Shown: positions 1 through 9,893, counted from the first letter of the stretch. The stretch is 42,911 bases of DNA from Gordonia sp. OPL2 (GCF_003797825.1 NZ_RKME01000039.1:1-42911), one strand, 5' to 3'. Translations and numbers: made by a program. The notes: generated by a model not told the origin, from the sequence alone.

Positions 1-2
1 CG

Positions 3-36
3 GTCTCGTGGGCTCGGAGATGTTTATAAGAGACAG
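3..36 (+). other. Nextera (Tn5) adapter remnant at contig edge
   Basis: These 34 bases match the Illumina Nextera read-2 transposase adapter at 33 positions; the only difference is T instead of G at 24. Bases 18-36 are the Tn5 mosaic end. This is library adapter left on the contig, not genomic DNA. Genomic sequence probably starts at 37. It happens to stay open in the frame of the NRPS gene, so a gene caller would extend the protein through it. Confidence 0.95.
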
Positions 37-3000
37 CTCCCTGAGGAGCGACCGAGCTTGCGAGGGAGCGTCACGAAGGGCCGCACCTCCACCCGCTGGT
101 CGATTAGCCAGCGAGCCGCCAGGCGAGCCGGCGTATCGAGACCACCCCCGCACCATCTCCACGTCGAGCGCCTCACCCCCGAACACCACCGTCCGCACCG
201 ACGACAACGCATCCGGATCGACGAGCGTCGGATCAGTGAGCGCGGCGAAAGCCGTGGGGGTCTGCGACAACACGGTCACACCGTGTCGATCGATCACCTC
301 GGCGAGGCGTCGCGGATCACGCACCGTCGCCTTGTCGACGGCGACAACGCTGCCGCCCGAGGCGAGTGCCGCGAAGATCTCCCACACCGAGAAGTCGAAG
401 GTGTAGGAGTGCACCCAGCTCCACACGTCCTCCGGTGCGGTGTCCACCACCGCGAGGCCTGCGCCCAGCAGTGCCGCGAGGTTGTCGCGTGTGACGACGA
501 CGCCCTTCGGCTGTCCGGTCGAGCCCGAGGTGTGAATGATGTAGGCCCCGCCGGGAATCGGATCGGCGACACCGAGACCCGGGCCTGCCGACACCAGCAG
601 CCCGTCCTCGACCACTGCGGCCGGTTCGGTGGCATCGATCAGCAAATCGATGCGTGACTGAGGATTTTCCGGGTCGATCGGGACGTAGACACCGTCGATC
701 AGGAAAGTCGCGACCATCGCAACGACAGCGTCGGAGCCCTCCCGCACCAGCAAGGCCACCCGGTCGCCAGGACGTACGCCGACCTCCCGCAGATGGTCTC
801 CCAGGAGTCGAGCGCGACTCACCAAATCTGAGTAGGTGATCTCCTTGACGCCGCCGACGACCGCCGTCGCATCCGGCCGGGTATCGGCGTACCGGAGGAT
901 CTCGGTGATGGGATCGATCAGCGGGGTGGTCCGCGGACGACGCTGCGGCGCGGCGGTCTTGGGTGCCAGGTCGACGACCAATGCATCGTCGTCGGCGTCG
1001 GCCATCGTCGCCACCACGGCGACGAACCGGTCGAGAAGATGCTCGGCTGCAACGACATCGACGTGGTGCTCGGCGACGGTGAGGGTGATCGCCAGACCCT
1101 CGGGTCCGTCGACGATGCTGAACTCGAGTGCGGTCCGCGCCCGATACGTCGGAAGTGTCTCGCCCGAGTCGATCACGTCCGCCCCGGACACGTCGGGTTG
1201 GTCGGCGTGGTAGGCGACGATGACGTCGGCGAGTCCGGTCGGCGCCGACGCCGCGTGCTTCATCGCGTCGGAGACGGACTTGCCGACGCGCGAGAGCGCG
1301 CCCGCGACCGGCAGATTCCGCACACCCTTGATGCGCAACGGCACGGTCTGCACATACATGCCGACCTGGTGCAGTTCGTCACTCGTCTCGCGGCCGGCGA
1401 CGGGCATCGAGACCATGATGTCGTCGGAGCCGGTGTAGTCGCCCAGCGTCGTCGAGAGGGCAAGGCAGAGCGCGGAGTTGATGGTGGTGTCGGCAACGCG
1501 AGCTCGCGCCGCTGCCGCGTCGCGGGTGGCTGCGTCGACGGTGCGGCGCAGGTACACGGCTGAACCGCGGGTCAGCCCCGGGGTGTGCGGGTCGGCGGGC
1601 GCCGGCAGGGGCAGTTGCTCGGGAGCTCGACGCAGAGCGCGTGTCCAGTACAGCTTGCCGCCCGACGCTTGTGACTGGTCACGCGCGGCGAGGGTCGCGC
1701 TGAATTCGATCGGCTCGGTGTCCCAGGCGGGCGCGTGACCGGCGGCGCGGGCCTGTACGGCCTCCGAGAAGTCGTGCAGAATGATCGGCGTCGACCACTC
1801 ATCGATGGCGATGTGGTGCGCGACGAGTACGAGTTCGACGGTGTCATCCGACGAGTCGATGACGGCACGCCACGGTGCGGCGACCGTGAGGTCGAAAGGC
1901 GTTGCGACAGCCCGTTCGATCCCGGCGGCGTCGAGCGTCGCGCCGGTGATAGGCGCTGTCGCACTTGCCTCGGCAACACTGCGCACGACCGCGATCGGTT
2001 CGCCGCCGTCATCGGGATAGATCGTCCGCAGCGCTTCATGCCGCGTCGCGACGTCCACCAGCGCAGCGCGCACCACCTCGGCGGTGATGCCGGCGGAGAG
2101 CGTGAGGTGGATGGGCAGGTGGTAGACGATGTCGACTTGCTCATCCCCCGCCCGCTGAGAACCTAGCCCAACCGATCCCTGAGGAGCGAGCTCGCGAGCG
2201 TCACGAAGGGTCCCCTGCGCCGCCCGATTGATCACCCAGAGTTCCCGCTGCGCCTGCGTCGGCTGATACCGAACAACCCCGTTCGACGACACGCGACTCG
2301 GTGCGGACTTCTCGATCACCGACGCGAGGTCACGCAGGGTGATGACGTCATGAAGATCCTGCATCCCGATCGTCACGTGATGCGATGACCCGAGGTGAGC
2401 AGCCAGCTGCATGAAAGCCAGTGAGGTGGTGCCCAATTGCACCAGTTCGTCGTCCATCGAGGGCCGTTCGACTCCGACGACCGCGGTGACCGCCTCGGCC
2501 ACCGCCTTCTCGGTCGGTGTGTTCGGCGCGCTGTAGGGCTTGGGGGTCGACCGCGTGGTGGCGAGCAGGAGCGCTGTGGCGTCCCGGTCAGCGGCACCGT
2601 CGGCGGTGGACGGAATGGTGTCGAGAACGGCGATCTTGTCGGGCCAGATGACCTGCGGTACGACCGAATTGGCACGACGACGCACCGCGGCGGGCAGGCG
2701 TTCGCGATCTGCGTTGTCGTCGGCGAGGATTCCGATTCCGAGCCCCGTCGCCCCCGTCACCGCGACTGCCGCTTTCACACCCTCGACTTCACGGGCCGCC
2801 CGTTCGAGGTCGGCGAGATCAACCTTCACGCCATCGACGACGACCTGGTCGATGAGTCGGTGATCGACGACGAGTTCCCCAGTGGTGCCGTCGATGTGCC
2901 CGAGATCGCCCGTGTCCACACCGTCGACGAAGATATGGCCGGTCATCCAGGCCGGCACACGGTGTCCACGTGCATCCCGCACCTCGACGACGCTGGTCGA

Positions 3001-4440
3001 GTAGGCCGACCCGCCAGGCGACGTCCCCCCGCTGGTCGAGTAGTCCGAGCCGCTAGGCGAGGACGTATCGAGACCACCACCCCCCTCCGCAAACTCCAGA
3101 TCCCCCACGAGCCGATCCGGCTCCTCCAGCAACGCCCGCGAGAACGTCCCGATCATCGCCAGGAACTGGCGGTGGTGCTCCTCGACTTCGGCCTGGGTGT
3201 ACCGGTTCGGGTTGGCTTCGAAGCCCACCATGAGCGAGTCCGAGCCTGACTCGCCTGCCGAAGGATAGATATTGACGATCAGATCGTCGGCGAGTCCGGC
3301 GGTGAGGAAGTGAAAGGTCGCTTTGGCGTCGCCACATGCAACCTCGCGATCGAAGAGCATCAGGTTCAGCATCGGCCCAGAGCGCTCCTGCCCAGATGTC
3401 CTTGAGGCTCTACCACTCGTTTCGTCGGCTGCGACGTCGGCCCAAACGTCCTCACCGCGGAAGCGCTGATGCCGCAGCGCACCCATCAGAGCGGACTGCG
3501 TTGTGCGAAGCGCCTCCCGAATGCTCGCTTCGGCCGTCACGTGAGTCCGCAACGGGACGGTGTTGGCCATCGGAAGTGGTGTTGCTCGCAGTTCGCCGGT
3601 CGTCCTGGCGGCGACGGGGAACTGAAAGATGACCTCGTCGCCGACGGCGACACGGCTGAGGTAAGCGGCGAAGGACGCAGTCAGCACCGTGGGCAGTATC
3701 GTCGAGCATCGTTCTGCGGCCACCCGCATTGACTTCATCGTGACATCAGGCACTGCCGCAACAACTTCGCGACCAATCGCCACCGGTACACCGTGACGGT
3801 GTGCCAGGCTCTTTCCCAGCCCCACGCCGGCCATCGCATCCCGCCAGTAATCACGATCGATCCGAAATCGTCGCGATCGCCGGTACTCCGCGTCAGCTCG
3901 GGCAGGCAGCTCGAAATCGACTGGTGCGACCTCGGGTAGCGGCTCGCCACGAACACACGCCGTGTACGCCGCCAGTGCCTCGGCCAGCCGTTCTTTACCA
4001 CTGAACCCATCGGTCGCCAGGTGATGTGCTCGGTTGTACACGATGAACTTCTCGTCTCCGAGAAGAAACAAGATGCCGCGAACAGTGCGGTCAACGCGCG
4101 GATCCAGCGCTCGCGCGTAGTCCTTGCGCATCATCTGGTGTGCGGTCGCCCACGGATCAGCTTCTTGCCGCACATCGACAACGTCTGCGACGTGGTGCAG
4201 CGATGGATCCCAGACACCCACAGGTCCGGTATCCGTCTCCTCGAACCTCAGTTGACTGAACTTCGCACGGCGCACCATTTCGCCTGTTACGCGTACGAAT
4301 TCAGAAACATCGACGGGTCCATCGATCTCGACGAACTGCGCAACGTTGATCGGCACCCCTGGAGCCGTTTGCTGCATCGTCCAGAGCGATCGCTGGGCCG
4401 CGTCGAGCCCGAACCGGTATACGGGTCCTGAACCGCTCAT
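37..4440 (-). CDS. Non-ribosomal peptide synthetase, C-(A remnant)-T-C-A, 3' end cut by contig edge
   Basis: The frame is open for about 1468 codons from ATG 4440 to the adapter. A Shine-Dalgarno GAGGTG (4446-4451) sits five bases before the start. Domains in order: condensation C1 (about residues 10-465; HHLATDG, H139-G145); a repeat-encoded linker; a remnant of the adenylation C-terminal subdomain (about 482-630; TGDLGHI and LIDQVVVDG present); a thiolation domain (LGTTSL, phosphopantetheine Ser673); C2 (about 720-1160; HHIAIDE, H875-E881); and an adenylation domain from about 1165 with A3 HTSGSTGQPKG, FDFSVWEIF and FGGEAL, cut before its YGPTE core. The first A domain lacks its N-terminal core and its A10 lysine (DGAADR instead of NGKVDR), so it should not activate an amino acid. 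The visible specificity residues of the second (D, F, W, then S, V, G) lean towards a Thr-like pocket, weakly. It starts 51 bases after the BY-kinase gene on the same strand, so co-transcription is possible. The product is unknown. Confidence 0.93.
39..146. repeat. Dispersed palindromic repeat pair inside the NRPS A domain
   Basis: Two repeat types lie side by side. Type A (39-80) starts CCCTGAGGAGCG and ends GCGTCACGAAGGG. Type B (94-146) starts CGCTGGTCGA and ends CGTATCGAGACCACC. Type A recurs at 2177-2210 and type B at 2991-3078. On the minus strand they are translated in frame as an insert after the FGGEAL...MVRGW region of the adenylation domain. The contig ends here, as expected when an assembler meets a multi-copy repeat. 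Confidence 0.75.
2177..2210. repeat. Dispersed repeat type A inside the NRPS C2 domain
   Basis: This shares CCCTGAGGAGCG at one end and GCGTCACGAAGGG at the other with 39-80, but has a shorter middle. The NRPS frame passes through it, adding roughly 20-25 residues between the N-terminal strand of C2 (ELWVINRAA) and the following strand (VDIVYHLP), where condensation domains are normally almost contiguous. It reads as an in-frame insertion into a surface loop. Confidence 0.75.
2991..3078. repeat. Two tandem type B repeats in the NRPS C1-to-A linker
   Basis: Two degenerate tandem copies begin CGCTGGTCGAGTAG (near 2991 and 3039). The second ends CGTATCGAGACCACC, as at 94-146. They encode a Gly/Ser/Thr-rich stretch exactly between the end of C1 and the surviving part of the adenylation domain, where about 400 residues of A-domain core are missing. 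The repeats may mark the scar of a deletion or a later insertion into a tolerant linker. Confidence 0.72.
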
Positions 4441-4491
4441 GTTTTCACCTCGAAGTCACGCCGCGCCCCGCTCGTGGCGGACCGCAGTCCT

Positions 4492-5994
4492 CTACCGCCT
4501 GACGTTCCCCGCTCCGCTCGATTCCGCGATGTCGGTGAAGGATTCGGATGTCGAGGATGACGGCAATTCGGCTCCTTGATGCACCGGCTCGGCGGGCCGC
4601 ACACTGTCCTGGCTCGCTGACGTAGACCCGTAGTACGCGTACGTGGCGGAACGCGCGTACTTGGTATCCGTCAATACAATCCCCGCCAGCCTGGCCTGGG
4701 CTCGCGCGAGACTCTCAATCGCGGACGACACGTACTTCGTCTTGCTTCGTCCCACACGGGCGACAACCAGCACCGCATCGACCGACTTGGACAAAATGAC
4801 AGCATCGACAACAGGGAGAATTGGAGGCGAGTCGAGGACGACATGGTCGAACTCAGCGGCCAGTTCGGTCAGGCCCCGGATCATTCGCTCGGAATCGAGC
4901 AGTTCCGCAGGGTTGGGTGGCTGCGGGCCCGAGGTCATGACTGAAAGGTTGTCCACTGGACCTACCTGTAACAGATCACCCAGGGGTGCATCTCCGCGAA
5001 GCCAATTGGTCAATCCGATTGACACGGGAAGCTTCATCCTCGATGCAACCTGTGGTCGCCGAAGGTCCGCGTCGACGAGCAACACCGAGTTTCCTGCCTC
5101 CGCCAAACTTGCTGCCAAGTTCATCGCTGTGGTCGTCTTGCCTTCGCTACCAACAGCGCTGGTCACCAGAACAGTGTGAGGAGGATTATCGACATCGATG
5201 AACGAAAGGTTCGTCCGCAATTTTCTGTAGCTCTCGGCCGCAAGCGATGCACCGGCAGCGAAGTCGACCAGCTTGCCACCCTCGATATTCGAGTCGGTGG
5301 GCACCGTCGCGACAACAGGGAGGTCGGTGACGATCTCCAGATCGGCTTCACCCTTCACCTTGTCACTCAGACGGTTACGAGCAAACACAACAATCAGTCC
5401 CACCACGGCCCCGATCACCACACCCAGCAGCACGGTCCGAACCGTGTTCGGACTCACGGGTATCGACGGTTCCGCTGCGGGACTCACCATACTCAGTTTC
5501 ACCAGAGGTTCCTGCGAACCCGCTGGCGTCTCGAGCTGCGCCACATAGCGCGTCAAAGCCGCACCCACACCATTCGCCAGGCGCGCGGCGAGCTCTCTAT
5601 CGGAACTTCGGGCGCGAACATTGAGCAACACCGTATTCGGAGTCGTGCTGGCAGACACCGCGGTACGCGCGACCGCGACGTCGACTGGTAGATTTCCGCT
5701 GCCGATGGCCTCCCGCAGAACGACATCGGAGTTCGCCAGTTTCGTGTATGAGGCCACACGTTGTTCAGAAGCCAGCGATCCCTGATACGCGGCAGCAGTC
5801 GAGCTGTCATTGACTGTCGAAGAGATGTACATCGTTGCGGACGCTTGGTAGATCGGTGTCGCCAGAAGGCAATAGACCAGACCGGCGAGCGCAAACACCA
5901 GGGTGGAGATGGCAATGACCAACCACCCATCCCTCAAGACCCGCAGCCACGATGGAAGGCCTTGCCGGGCGTCTACTGTTGAAGTCTCATTCAT
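4492..5994 (-). CDS. Wzc/CpsCD-like polysaccharide co-polymerase and BY-type tyrosine kinase
   Basis: This 500-residue protein fuses an N-terminal Wzz-type chain-length domain with a C-terminal bacterial tyrosine kinase. A membrane segment near residues 25-47 and another near 185-205 flank an extracytoplasmic region. The kinase part shows Walker A GSEGKTTT, Walker A' LLVDADLRRP and Walker B HVVLDSPP. Near the C-terminus tyrosines cluster in TKYARSATYAYYGS, the expected autophosphorylation site. Such proteins control chain length and export of capsule or EPS by cycles of oligomerisation and phosphorylation. I see no phosphatase partner in the window. It lies 153 bases downstream of the SGNH gene and 51 bases upstream of the NRPS. 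No strong ribosome-binding site precedes ATG 5994. Confidence 0.93.
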   Translation of the reverse strand: MNETSTVDARQGLPSWLRVLRDGWLVIAISTLVFALAGLVYCLLATPIYQASATMYISSTVNDSSTAAAYQGSLASEQRVASYTKLANSDVVLREAIGSGNLPVDVAVARTAVSASTTPNTVLLNVRARSSDRELAARLANGVGAALTRYVAQLETPAGSQEPLVKLSMVSPAAEPSIPVSPNTVRTVLLGVVIGAVVGLIVVFARNRLSDKVKGEADLEIVTDLPVVATVPTDSNIEGGKLVDFAAGASLAAESYRKLRTNLSFIDVDNPPHTVLVTSAVGSEGKTTTAMNLAASLAEAGNSVLLVDADLRRPQVASRMKLPVSIGLTNWLRGDAPLGDLLQVGPVDNLSVMTSGPQPPNPAELLDSERMIRGLTELAAEFDHVVLDSPPILPVVDAVILSKSVDAVLVVARVGRSKTKYVSSAIESLARAQARLAGIVLTDTKYARSATYAYYGSTSASQDSVRPAEPVHQGAELPSSSTSESFTDIAESSGAGNVRR

Positions 5995-6147
5995 TTCGAA
6001 GAACCGATCAGTCTCGTGGCGGCCGGGGTCGGCCGCGCAGATTTACATGTCGTCAGAGGGGATCGGACGGCCACAACACTCAGCAACCAACCGGACTCGG
6101 CAAACACACCTGGTAGCGACAAGCTGTCGCGTGACGTGCACCTCCAA

Positions 6148-6966
6148 TCAATCAAGAGCCGACCAGACAGTTTCGAACCACAGTTGCGAACCTGCAGCAT
6201 TGGGATGTACGCCTAACCCATCCGGAACGATCAGCGCTCCGAGGTCAGGACTTTTCGCGAATGCCGAGTAGACATCGATCACCGGCAGTCCACGACCCAA
6301 CGCCCAGAACCTGATCTCTTCGACATTTCGGGCGGATCGATCTGATCGAGGTACGGTCGCAGCGTTCTGCAGCATCACGGCGATGGCGACATCGCTGCCC
6401 CATCGATTTCTGATCGTCTCGACGAGATCCTCCGAGTCGCTGGCGGCGGTACCGGGGTGTTGATTGTGCCCGAATGACAGCAGGACTATGTCAGGTCGTG
6501 TCGGCTGCAACGAGTTCAGATCGGGGATCGCCTGGCCGGCAGACGAACCCGCCACCGAGCCGTTCCAGATGGACACCTTCGGTCCGTTCGCTCCGTAGGT
6601 GTACGGCTGAAAGAAGAACCTCGAACGCTCTTTGTCCCAGAGGTGCAGATCCACCACCCGGTGAGCCGCGAGCGCCCTCGCCCACAGACCCACCCATTCG
6701 TCGGAGGTGTTACCGGTCGAATCCCCCAGCACGCTTACGGTGAGGCCGGAAGAGGACGCCATCATCGCACGTATATCGGTCAGGGACGCCTCTGCGCGCG
6801 GCGCCACCTCAGAATTGCCAGACGTACGGCCGGCGAGGACCACACACCCGGCCACCACACACGCCAGCAGCGCCAAGACAATGCCGATCACGATTCCTTG
6901 CCGCCCCGATCGCCGAGATGACAATCGGGCACCGAGCTCGGACGCGAACTGTGCAGGTGAAATCAA
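6148..6966 (-). CDS. Membrane-anchored SGNH/GDSL hydrolase of the EPS operon
   Basis: This 272-residue protein has a short cytoplasmic N-terminus, one transmembrane segment (about 24-46) and an external SGNH hydrolase domain. Block I is VSVLGDSTGN with the nucleophile serine; GHNQHP resembles the block III Gly/Asn motif; the C-terminal PDGLGVHPN carries the Asp-x-x-His pair. SGNH enzymes in polysaccharide loci add or remove O-acyl groups on the exported polymer; that role is inferred from location. The start overlaps the pyruvyltransferase stop by four bases, so the two are translationally coupled. Substrate unknown. Confidence 0.85.
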   Translation of the reverse strand: MISPAQFASELGARLSSRRSGRQGIVIGIVLALLACVVAGCVVLAGRTSGNSEVAPRAEASLTDIRAMMASSSGLTVSVLGDSTGNTSDEWVGLWARALAAHRVVDLHLWDKERSRFFFQPYTYGANGPKVSIWNGSVAGSSAGQAIPDLNSLQPTRPDIVLLSFGHNQHPGTAASDSEDLVETIRNRWGSDVAIAVMLQNAATVPRSDRSARNVEEIRFWALGRGLPVIDVYSAFAKSPDLGALIVPDGLGVHPNAAGSQLWFETVWSALD

Positions 6967-8069
6967 CGCGCTGCCCTTTCAACGCCCTCTTCGCGGCGAT
7001 CTCGCTCCGCTTCAGCCGCGACGTGCGGCTCGGGAATGGCGATGGACTCGTCGATGAGCCGAGCAGCAGTATTCACAGCACTGGCGTGTGCCTGGTGCGC
7101 CTCTGACAGCCGATCGGCGGAGATGCCGGCACCCGAGGGAGTCAACGGACGTGTTGGGATCACCCACGCTAGTGCGTCGGTGAGTTTGGTGTCGCCCGAG
7201 GACTGGTAGACAACCGGGATCGCGCCTTCACGCGCAGCCAAGATGGCCACGTGCAGCCGGTCGGTGACGCACACAGCGCCATGCGCATAGGCCGCAACGA
7301 GCGCGGTCTCCTGTTCGCGATGCGACACGCCGCGCTTCCACTCAATATGGTCGGCGCCGAGCCTGCGCGCGAGTCGAGCGTTGGCCGCTGCATCCGACTT
7401 GACCTGCGTTGCGACAACTATCTGCAAGTTTGCCTGTGACGCAACGGACTGAATAGCTGATGCGAACCAGGCCGGCAGTTCTCTGTCTCCCCGAACCGAA
7501 ACAATCAGCGTGCCGCTTCCTGTGCCGCCATGAGTCACCTTTGCCCGACGAAACGCCAGATCGGGAACAAGCCGAGCCCGACGGCCCAGCCGCCGTTCTG
7601 TCCGGACATCGCGGGTCGTGTATCGCGTTGCCGCACGGCACAAAGCTCTCTCGACACCCAAGTCAAACCGAGATCCGCCGACCACAGCGCGACCCAGGAC
7701 GAGAACCGTACCCCCGCGAACGTTGATCACGCCTGCGAAGGCTGCGAGCAACAAGTGCTTCAGCCTACGTCCGATCGACTGCCCGAGGAACGCCGGCCCG
7801 GGTGCGACGACAAAGACAGTTCGATGCGAGCTCACGACCGATGCCGCCAGTGTCCGCACGAAATGGATTGGGTCAGCGATTGTTTGCGCATCGGGGGTGT
7901 CTGTGAGCACCGACGCGATGTAGTCCTCGGACATGTGCCCCACGTAGACGCACAGTCGGGCGTCCGGGTATCGCGCGGACAACATGGCCAGGCATTCACG
8001 CCGGATGACTACGTCACCGATGTTCCCATCGGCTGCCGAAATGCTGACGAATATCGTCGCTTCAGGCAT
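6963..8069 (-). CDS. Polysaccharide pyruvyl transferase family protein (WcaK/CsaB type)
   Basis: The chosen start, ATG 8069, gives 368 residues (MPEATIFVSIS...), follows a good purine-rich site (GGAAGGGGG) and overlaps the flippase gene by eight bases. The frame can be extended to 8183, but that extension lies inside the flippase gene and is not needed. The family signature is visible: an N-terminal NIGDVVIRRE stretch, a central GRAVVG/RDVRTERRL region and the C-terminal VCVTDRLHVAILAAREGAIPVV motif. Such enzymes transfer pyruvate from PEP to a sugar hydroxyl as a ketal, adding negative charge to the EPS repeat. The acceptor sugar cannot be read from sequence. Confidence 0.86.
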   Translation of the reverse strand: MPEATIFVSISAADGNIGDVVIRRECLAMLSARYPDARLCVYVGHMSEDYIASVLTDTPDAQTIADPIHFVRTLAASVVSSHRTVFVVAPGPAFLGQSIGRRLKHLLLAAFAGVINVRGGTVLVLGRAVVGGSRFDLGVERALCRAATRYTTRDVRTERRLGRRARLVPDLAFRRAKVTHGGTGSGTLIVSVRGDRELPAWFASAIQSVASQANLQIVVATQVKSDAAANARLARRLGADHIEWKRGVSHREQETALVAAYAHGAVCVTDRLHVAILAAREGAIPVVYQSSGDTKLTDALAWVIPTRPLTPSGAGISADRLSEAHQAHASAVNTAARLIDESIAIPEPHVAAEAERDRREEGVERAAR

Positions 8070-9351
8070 TGACGCCCCCTTCCTTGAAGATCGACCCGAC
8101 AAAGAGCGCCAAGAGCAGAGCCTGGACCGCGAAGGCGATGCAAAGAACGACGGCCGCTGTGACAGCTCCCAGACCGAACCCACCTACGAATCCGAGACCC
8201 ACAAAGGTGGCCGCACAAGAGATCACCGCGACGGTTGCAACCAGATTTGTGTGTCCCCAACCCTGCAACAGGGAACTGAACTGCGATGCCATACTGGCGA
8301 AAACCAGTCCAACACATATTATCTGAATGCAGGGGACCGCGTCGACATAGCTGTCACCCAGGAACATCGGTATCACAAACGGACTCAACGCTGCGATGGA
8401 GGCGAAGACAATCGAGCTTAGTGCGACGACCAACAGCACAGGAGCGAGCAACGCTCGGGCACCAGATCGGCCTACCCGACTGGCGTGGGGCATCAGCACC
8501 AGTGCGAACGACGTCGGGATGATCCGGAAAGGTGAGACCAACCGGCTCGCGGCACCGTACATGCCCACGGCCAACGCGCTGGCACCGGTGACTGCAAGTA
8601 TGGCCACGTCGAAGTTCCTGAGTTGAACTGCCAGCGAATTGATCCAGAAACCGCGACTGGAACGATAGGTCGCGACGCTCCATGACAAACCGAGAGCACC
8701 TGGCATGTGGCGCTTGTTGCGCCAGATCACGAGCGGCAGGACGATCGCCGAGCCGGCGAGCAGGCCGACTGCTGCACACAACGCGGTGTTCCCCGATTCG
8801 GCCACTGCCACTACGACGACGAGCAGGGCAACCGATCTACGCGCAATCGTCGCGATCGCGTTCTCGTATACCCGTCCGTCCGCCAGAGACAGACCAAGCC
8901 ATGACTCCACATAGTTGTCCACGAGGCCCCACGCCACGAGAACTCCCACGAAGGCCGGAACGCCGAAGATCATTCCGAGCGAAAGTGCCGCAACGGTTGT
9001 CAGCATGAGCGCGGCAACGGTCACACACAGACTCATTCGGAGCGCGACTCTGGCGATGCCGTCGTCCACGACTCGCTCGGCCGGATCACGATCTCTTCCT
9101 GCTGCTCGCCTCGACACGATCGTCTGGACGAGGCCGAAACCGAACAGCGCTTGCAGCACAACGACGACTCCGTAGACGGCGGCGAAGGAGCCGAACGCTG
9201 CAGGCCCGCTGAGTCGCGCCACCAACGCGAACGTCACGGCTTGGAGAGCTGCGCCCCCAAGTCTGCCGACGCCGACGATCGCAGCCTGCCCGAAGACCCT
9301 TGAGCCCTCTGAACGTGGAGTTGCGGTATCGACCGCGGAAGGAGCTGTCAT
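8062..9351 (-). CDS. Wzx-type polysaccharide flippase (MOP superfamily)
   Basis: This 429-residue, strongly hydrophobic protein has about twelve predicted membrane segments and small charged loops, typical of MOP/PST exporters. The N-terminal half contains RLGGAALQAVTFALVARLSGPAAFG, shown here only as landmarks RLGG and GPAAFG, characteristic of O-antigen/EPS flippases. It would move the undecaprenyl-linked repeat unit to the outer face for polymerisation by the Wzy-like protein encoded at 18528. It overlaps the acetyltransferase upstream by four bases (ATGA) and the pyruvyltransferase downstream by eight. Confidence 0.9.
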   Translation of the reverse strand: MTAPSAVDTATPRSEGSRVFGQAAIVGVGRLGGAALQAVTFALVARLSGPAAFGSFAAVYGVVVVLQALFGFGLVQTIVSRRAAGRDRDPAERVVDDGIARVALRMSLCVTVAALMLTTVAALSLGMIFGVPAFVGVLVAWGLVDNYVESWLGLSLADGRVYENAIATIARRSVALLVVVVAVAESGNTALCAAVGLLAGSAIVLPLVIWRNKRHMPGALGLSWSVATYRSSRGFWINSLAVQLRNFDVAILAVTGASALAVGMYGAASRLVSPFRIIPTSFALVLMPHASRVGRSGARALLAPVLLVVALSSIVFASIAALSPFVIPMFLGDSYVDAVPCIQIICVGLVFASMASQFSSLLQGWGHTNLVATVAVISCAATFVGLGFVGGFGLGAVTAAVVLCIAFAVQALLLALFVGSIFKEGGVNA

Positions 9352-9893
9352 GACGCTCTGGTGCTTCGCTCGTTCGATGCGGCAGTCACCAACTCATGTG
9401 GGCCGACGTCGCGTGCGACGACGGCATTGGCTCCCACCACTGCGTTGTCACCGATGCAGACCCCGCGCAGGACGATACTGCGCGCGGCGATCCACACCCG
9501 GTCGCCGATGTGGATCGGTGCGTTGTCGAATTCAAAACTGGGCGAATGCCTTTGGTGACTCCCGCTGCACAGCAGGACTTGCTGAGAGATACAACAGTCC
9601 CGGCCGATTCGAACGGCCTCGAGATTGAGAATCCACGCTCCCTCACCGATCCAGCTGTTGTCCCCAACAGTCAGTTTCCACGGCCAGTGGATTCGCACAT
9701 CGTGTCGGATCAGCACTCCGTTGCCTATAGAAGCGCCGAATGACCGGAGCACCCGGACCCGTACGTCCGAGGGCACCCACCACAGCGACAAAGGCGTGCG
9801 AATCGCCATCCACAGCGCCTGGATCAACACGTTCCGACCCTTGTCGTATCCGGTTCCCGCGAAGTCACCGAGGCTCAGTTCGGGGTGGGTCAT
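9348..9893 (-). CDS. WcaF-like O-acetyltransferase (left-handed beta-helix)
   Basis: This 181-residue protein shows hexapeptide repeats typical of the left-handed parallel beta-helix (IGEGAWI, IGRDCCI, IGDRVWI, IGDNAVVGANAVV). The catalytic-type histidine is in CSGSHQ, matching colanic-acid WcaF proteins, whose N-termini resemble the GRNVLIQALWM region here. It probably transfers acetyl from acetyl-CoA to a lipid-linked sugar in the cytoplasm. The start and stop each overlap a neighbouring gene by four bases, so it is embedded in the EPS operon. Confidence 0.86.
   Translation of the reverse strand: MTHPELSLGDFAGTGYDKGRNVLIQALWMAIRTPLSLWWVPSDVRVRVLRSFGASIGNGVLIRHDVRIHWPWKLTVGDNSWIGEGAWILNLEAVRIGRDCCISQQVLLCSGSHQRHSPSFEFDNAPIHIGDRVWIAARSIVLRGVCIGDNAVVGANAVVARDVGPHELVTAASNERSTRAS

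Noticed and set aside
8..657. Plus-strand frames over the NRPS
   Set aside because: They are shadows of the NRPS in other frames, with no domain content.
37..4440. Explaining the missing A-domain core only by assembly collapse of NRPS modules
   Set aside because: The surviving A subdomain has also lost its A10 lysine and the join stays in frame, which favours real decay. Collapse cannot be fully excluded without long reads.
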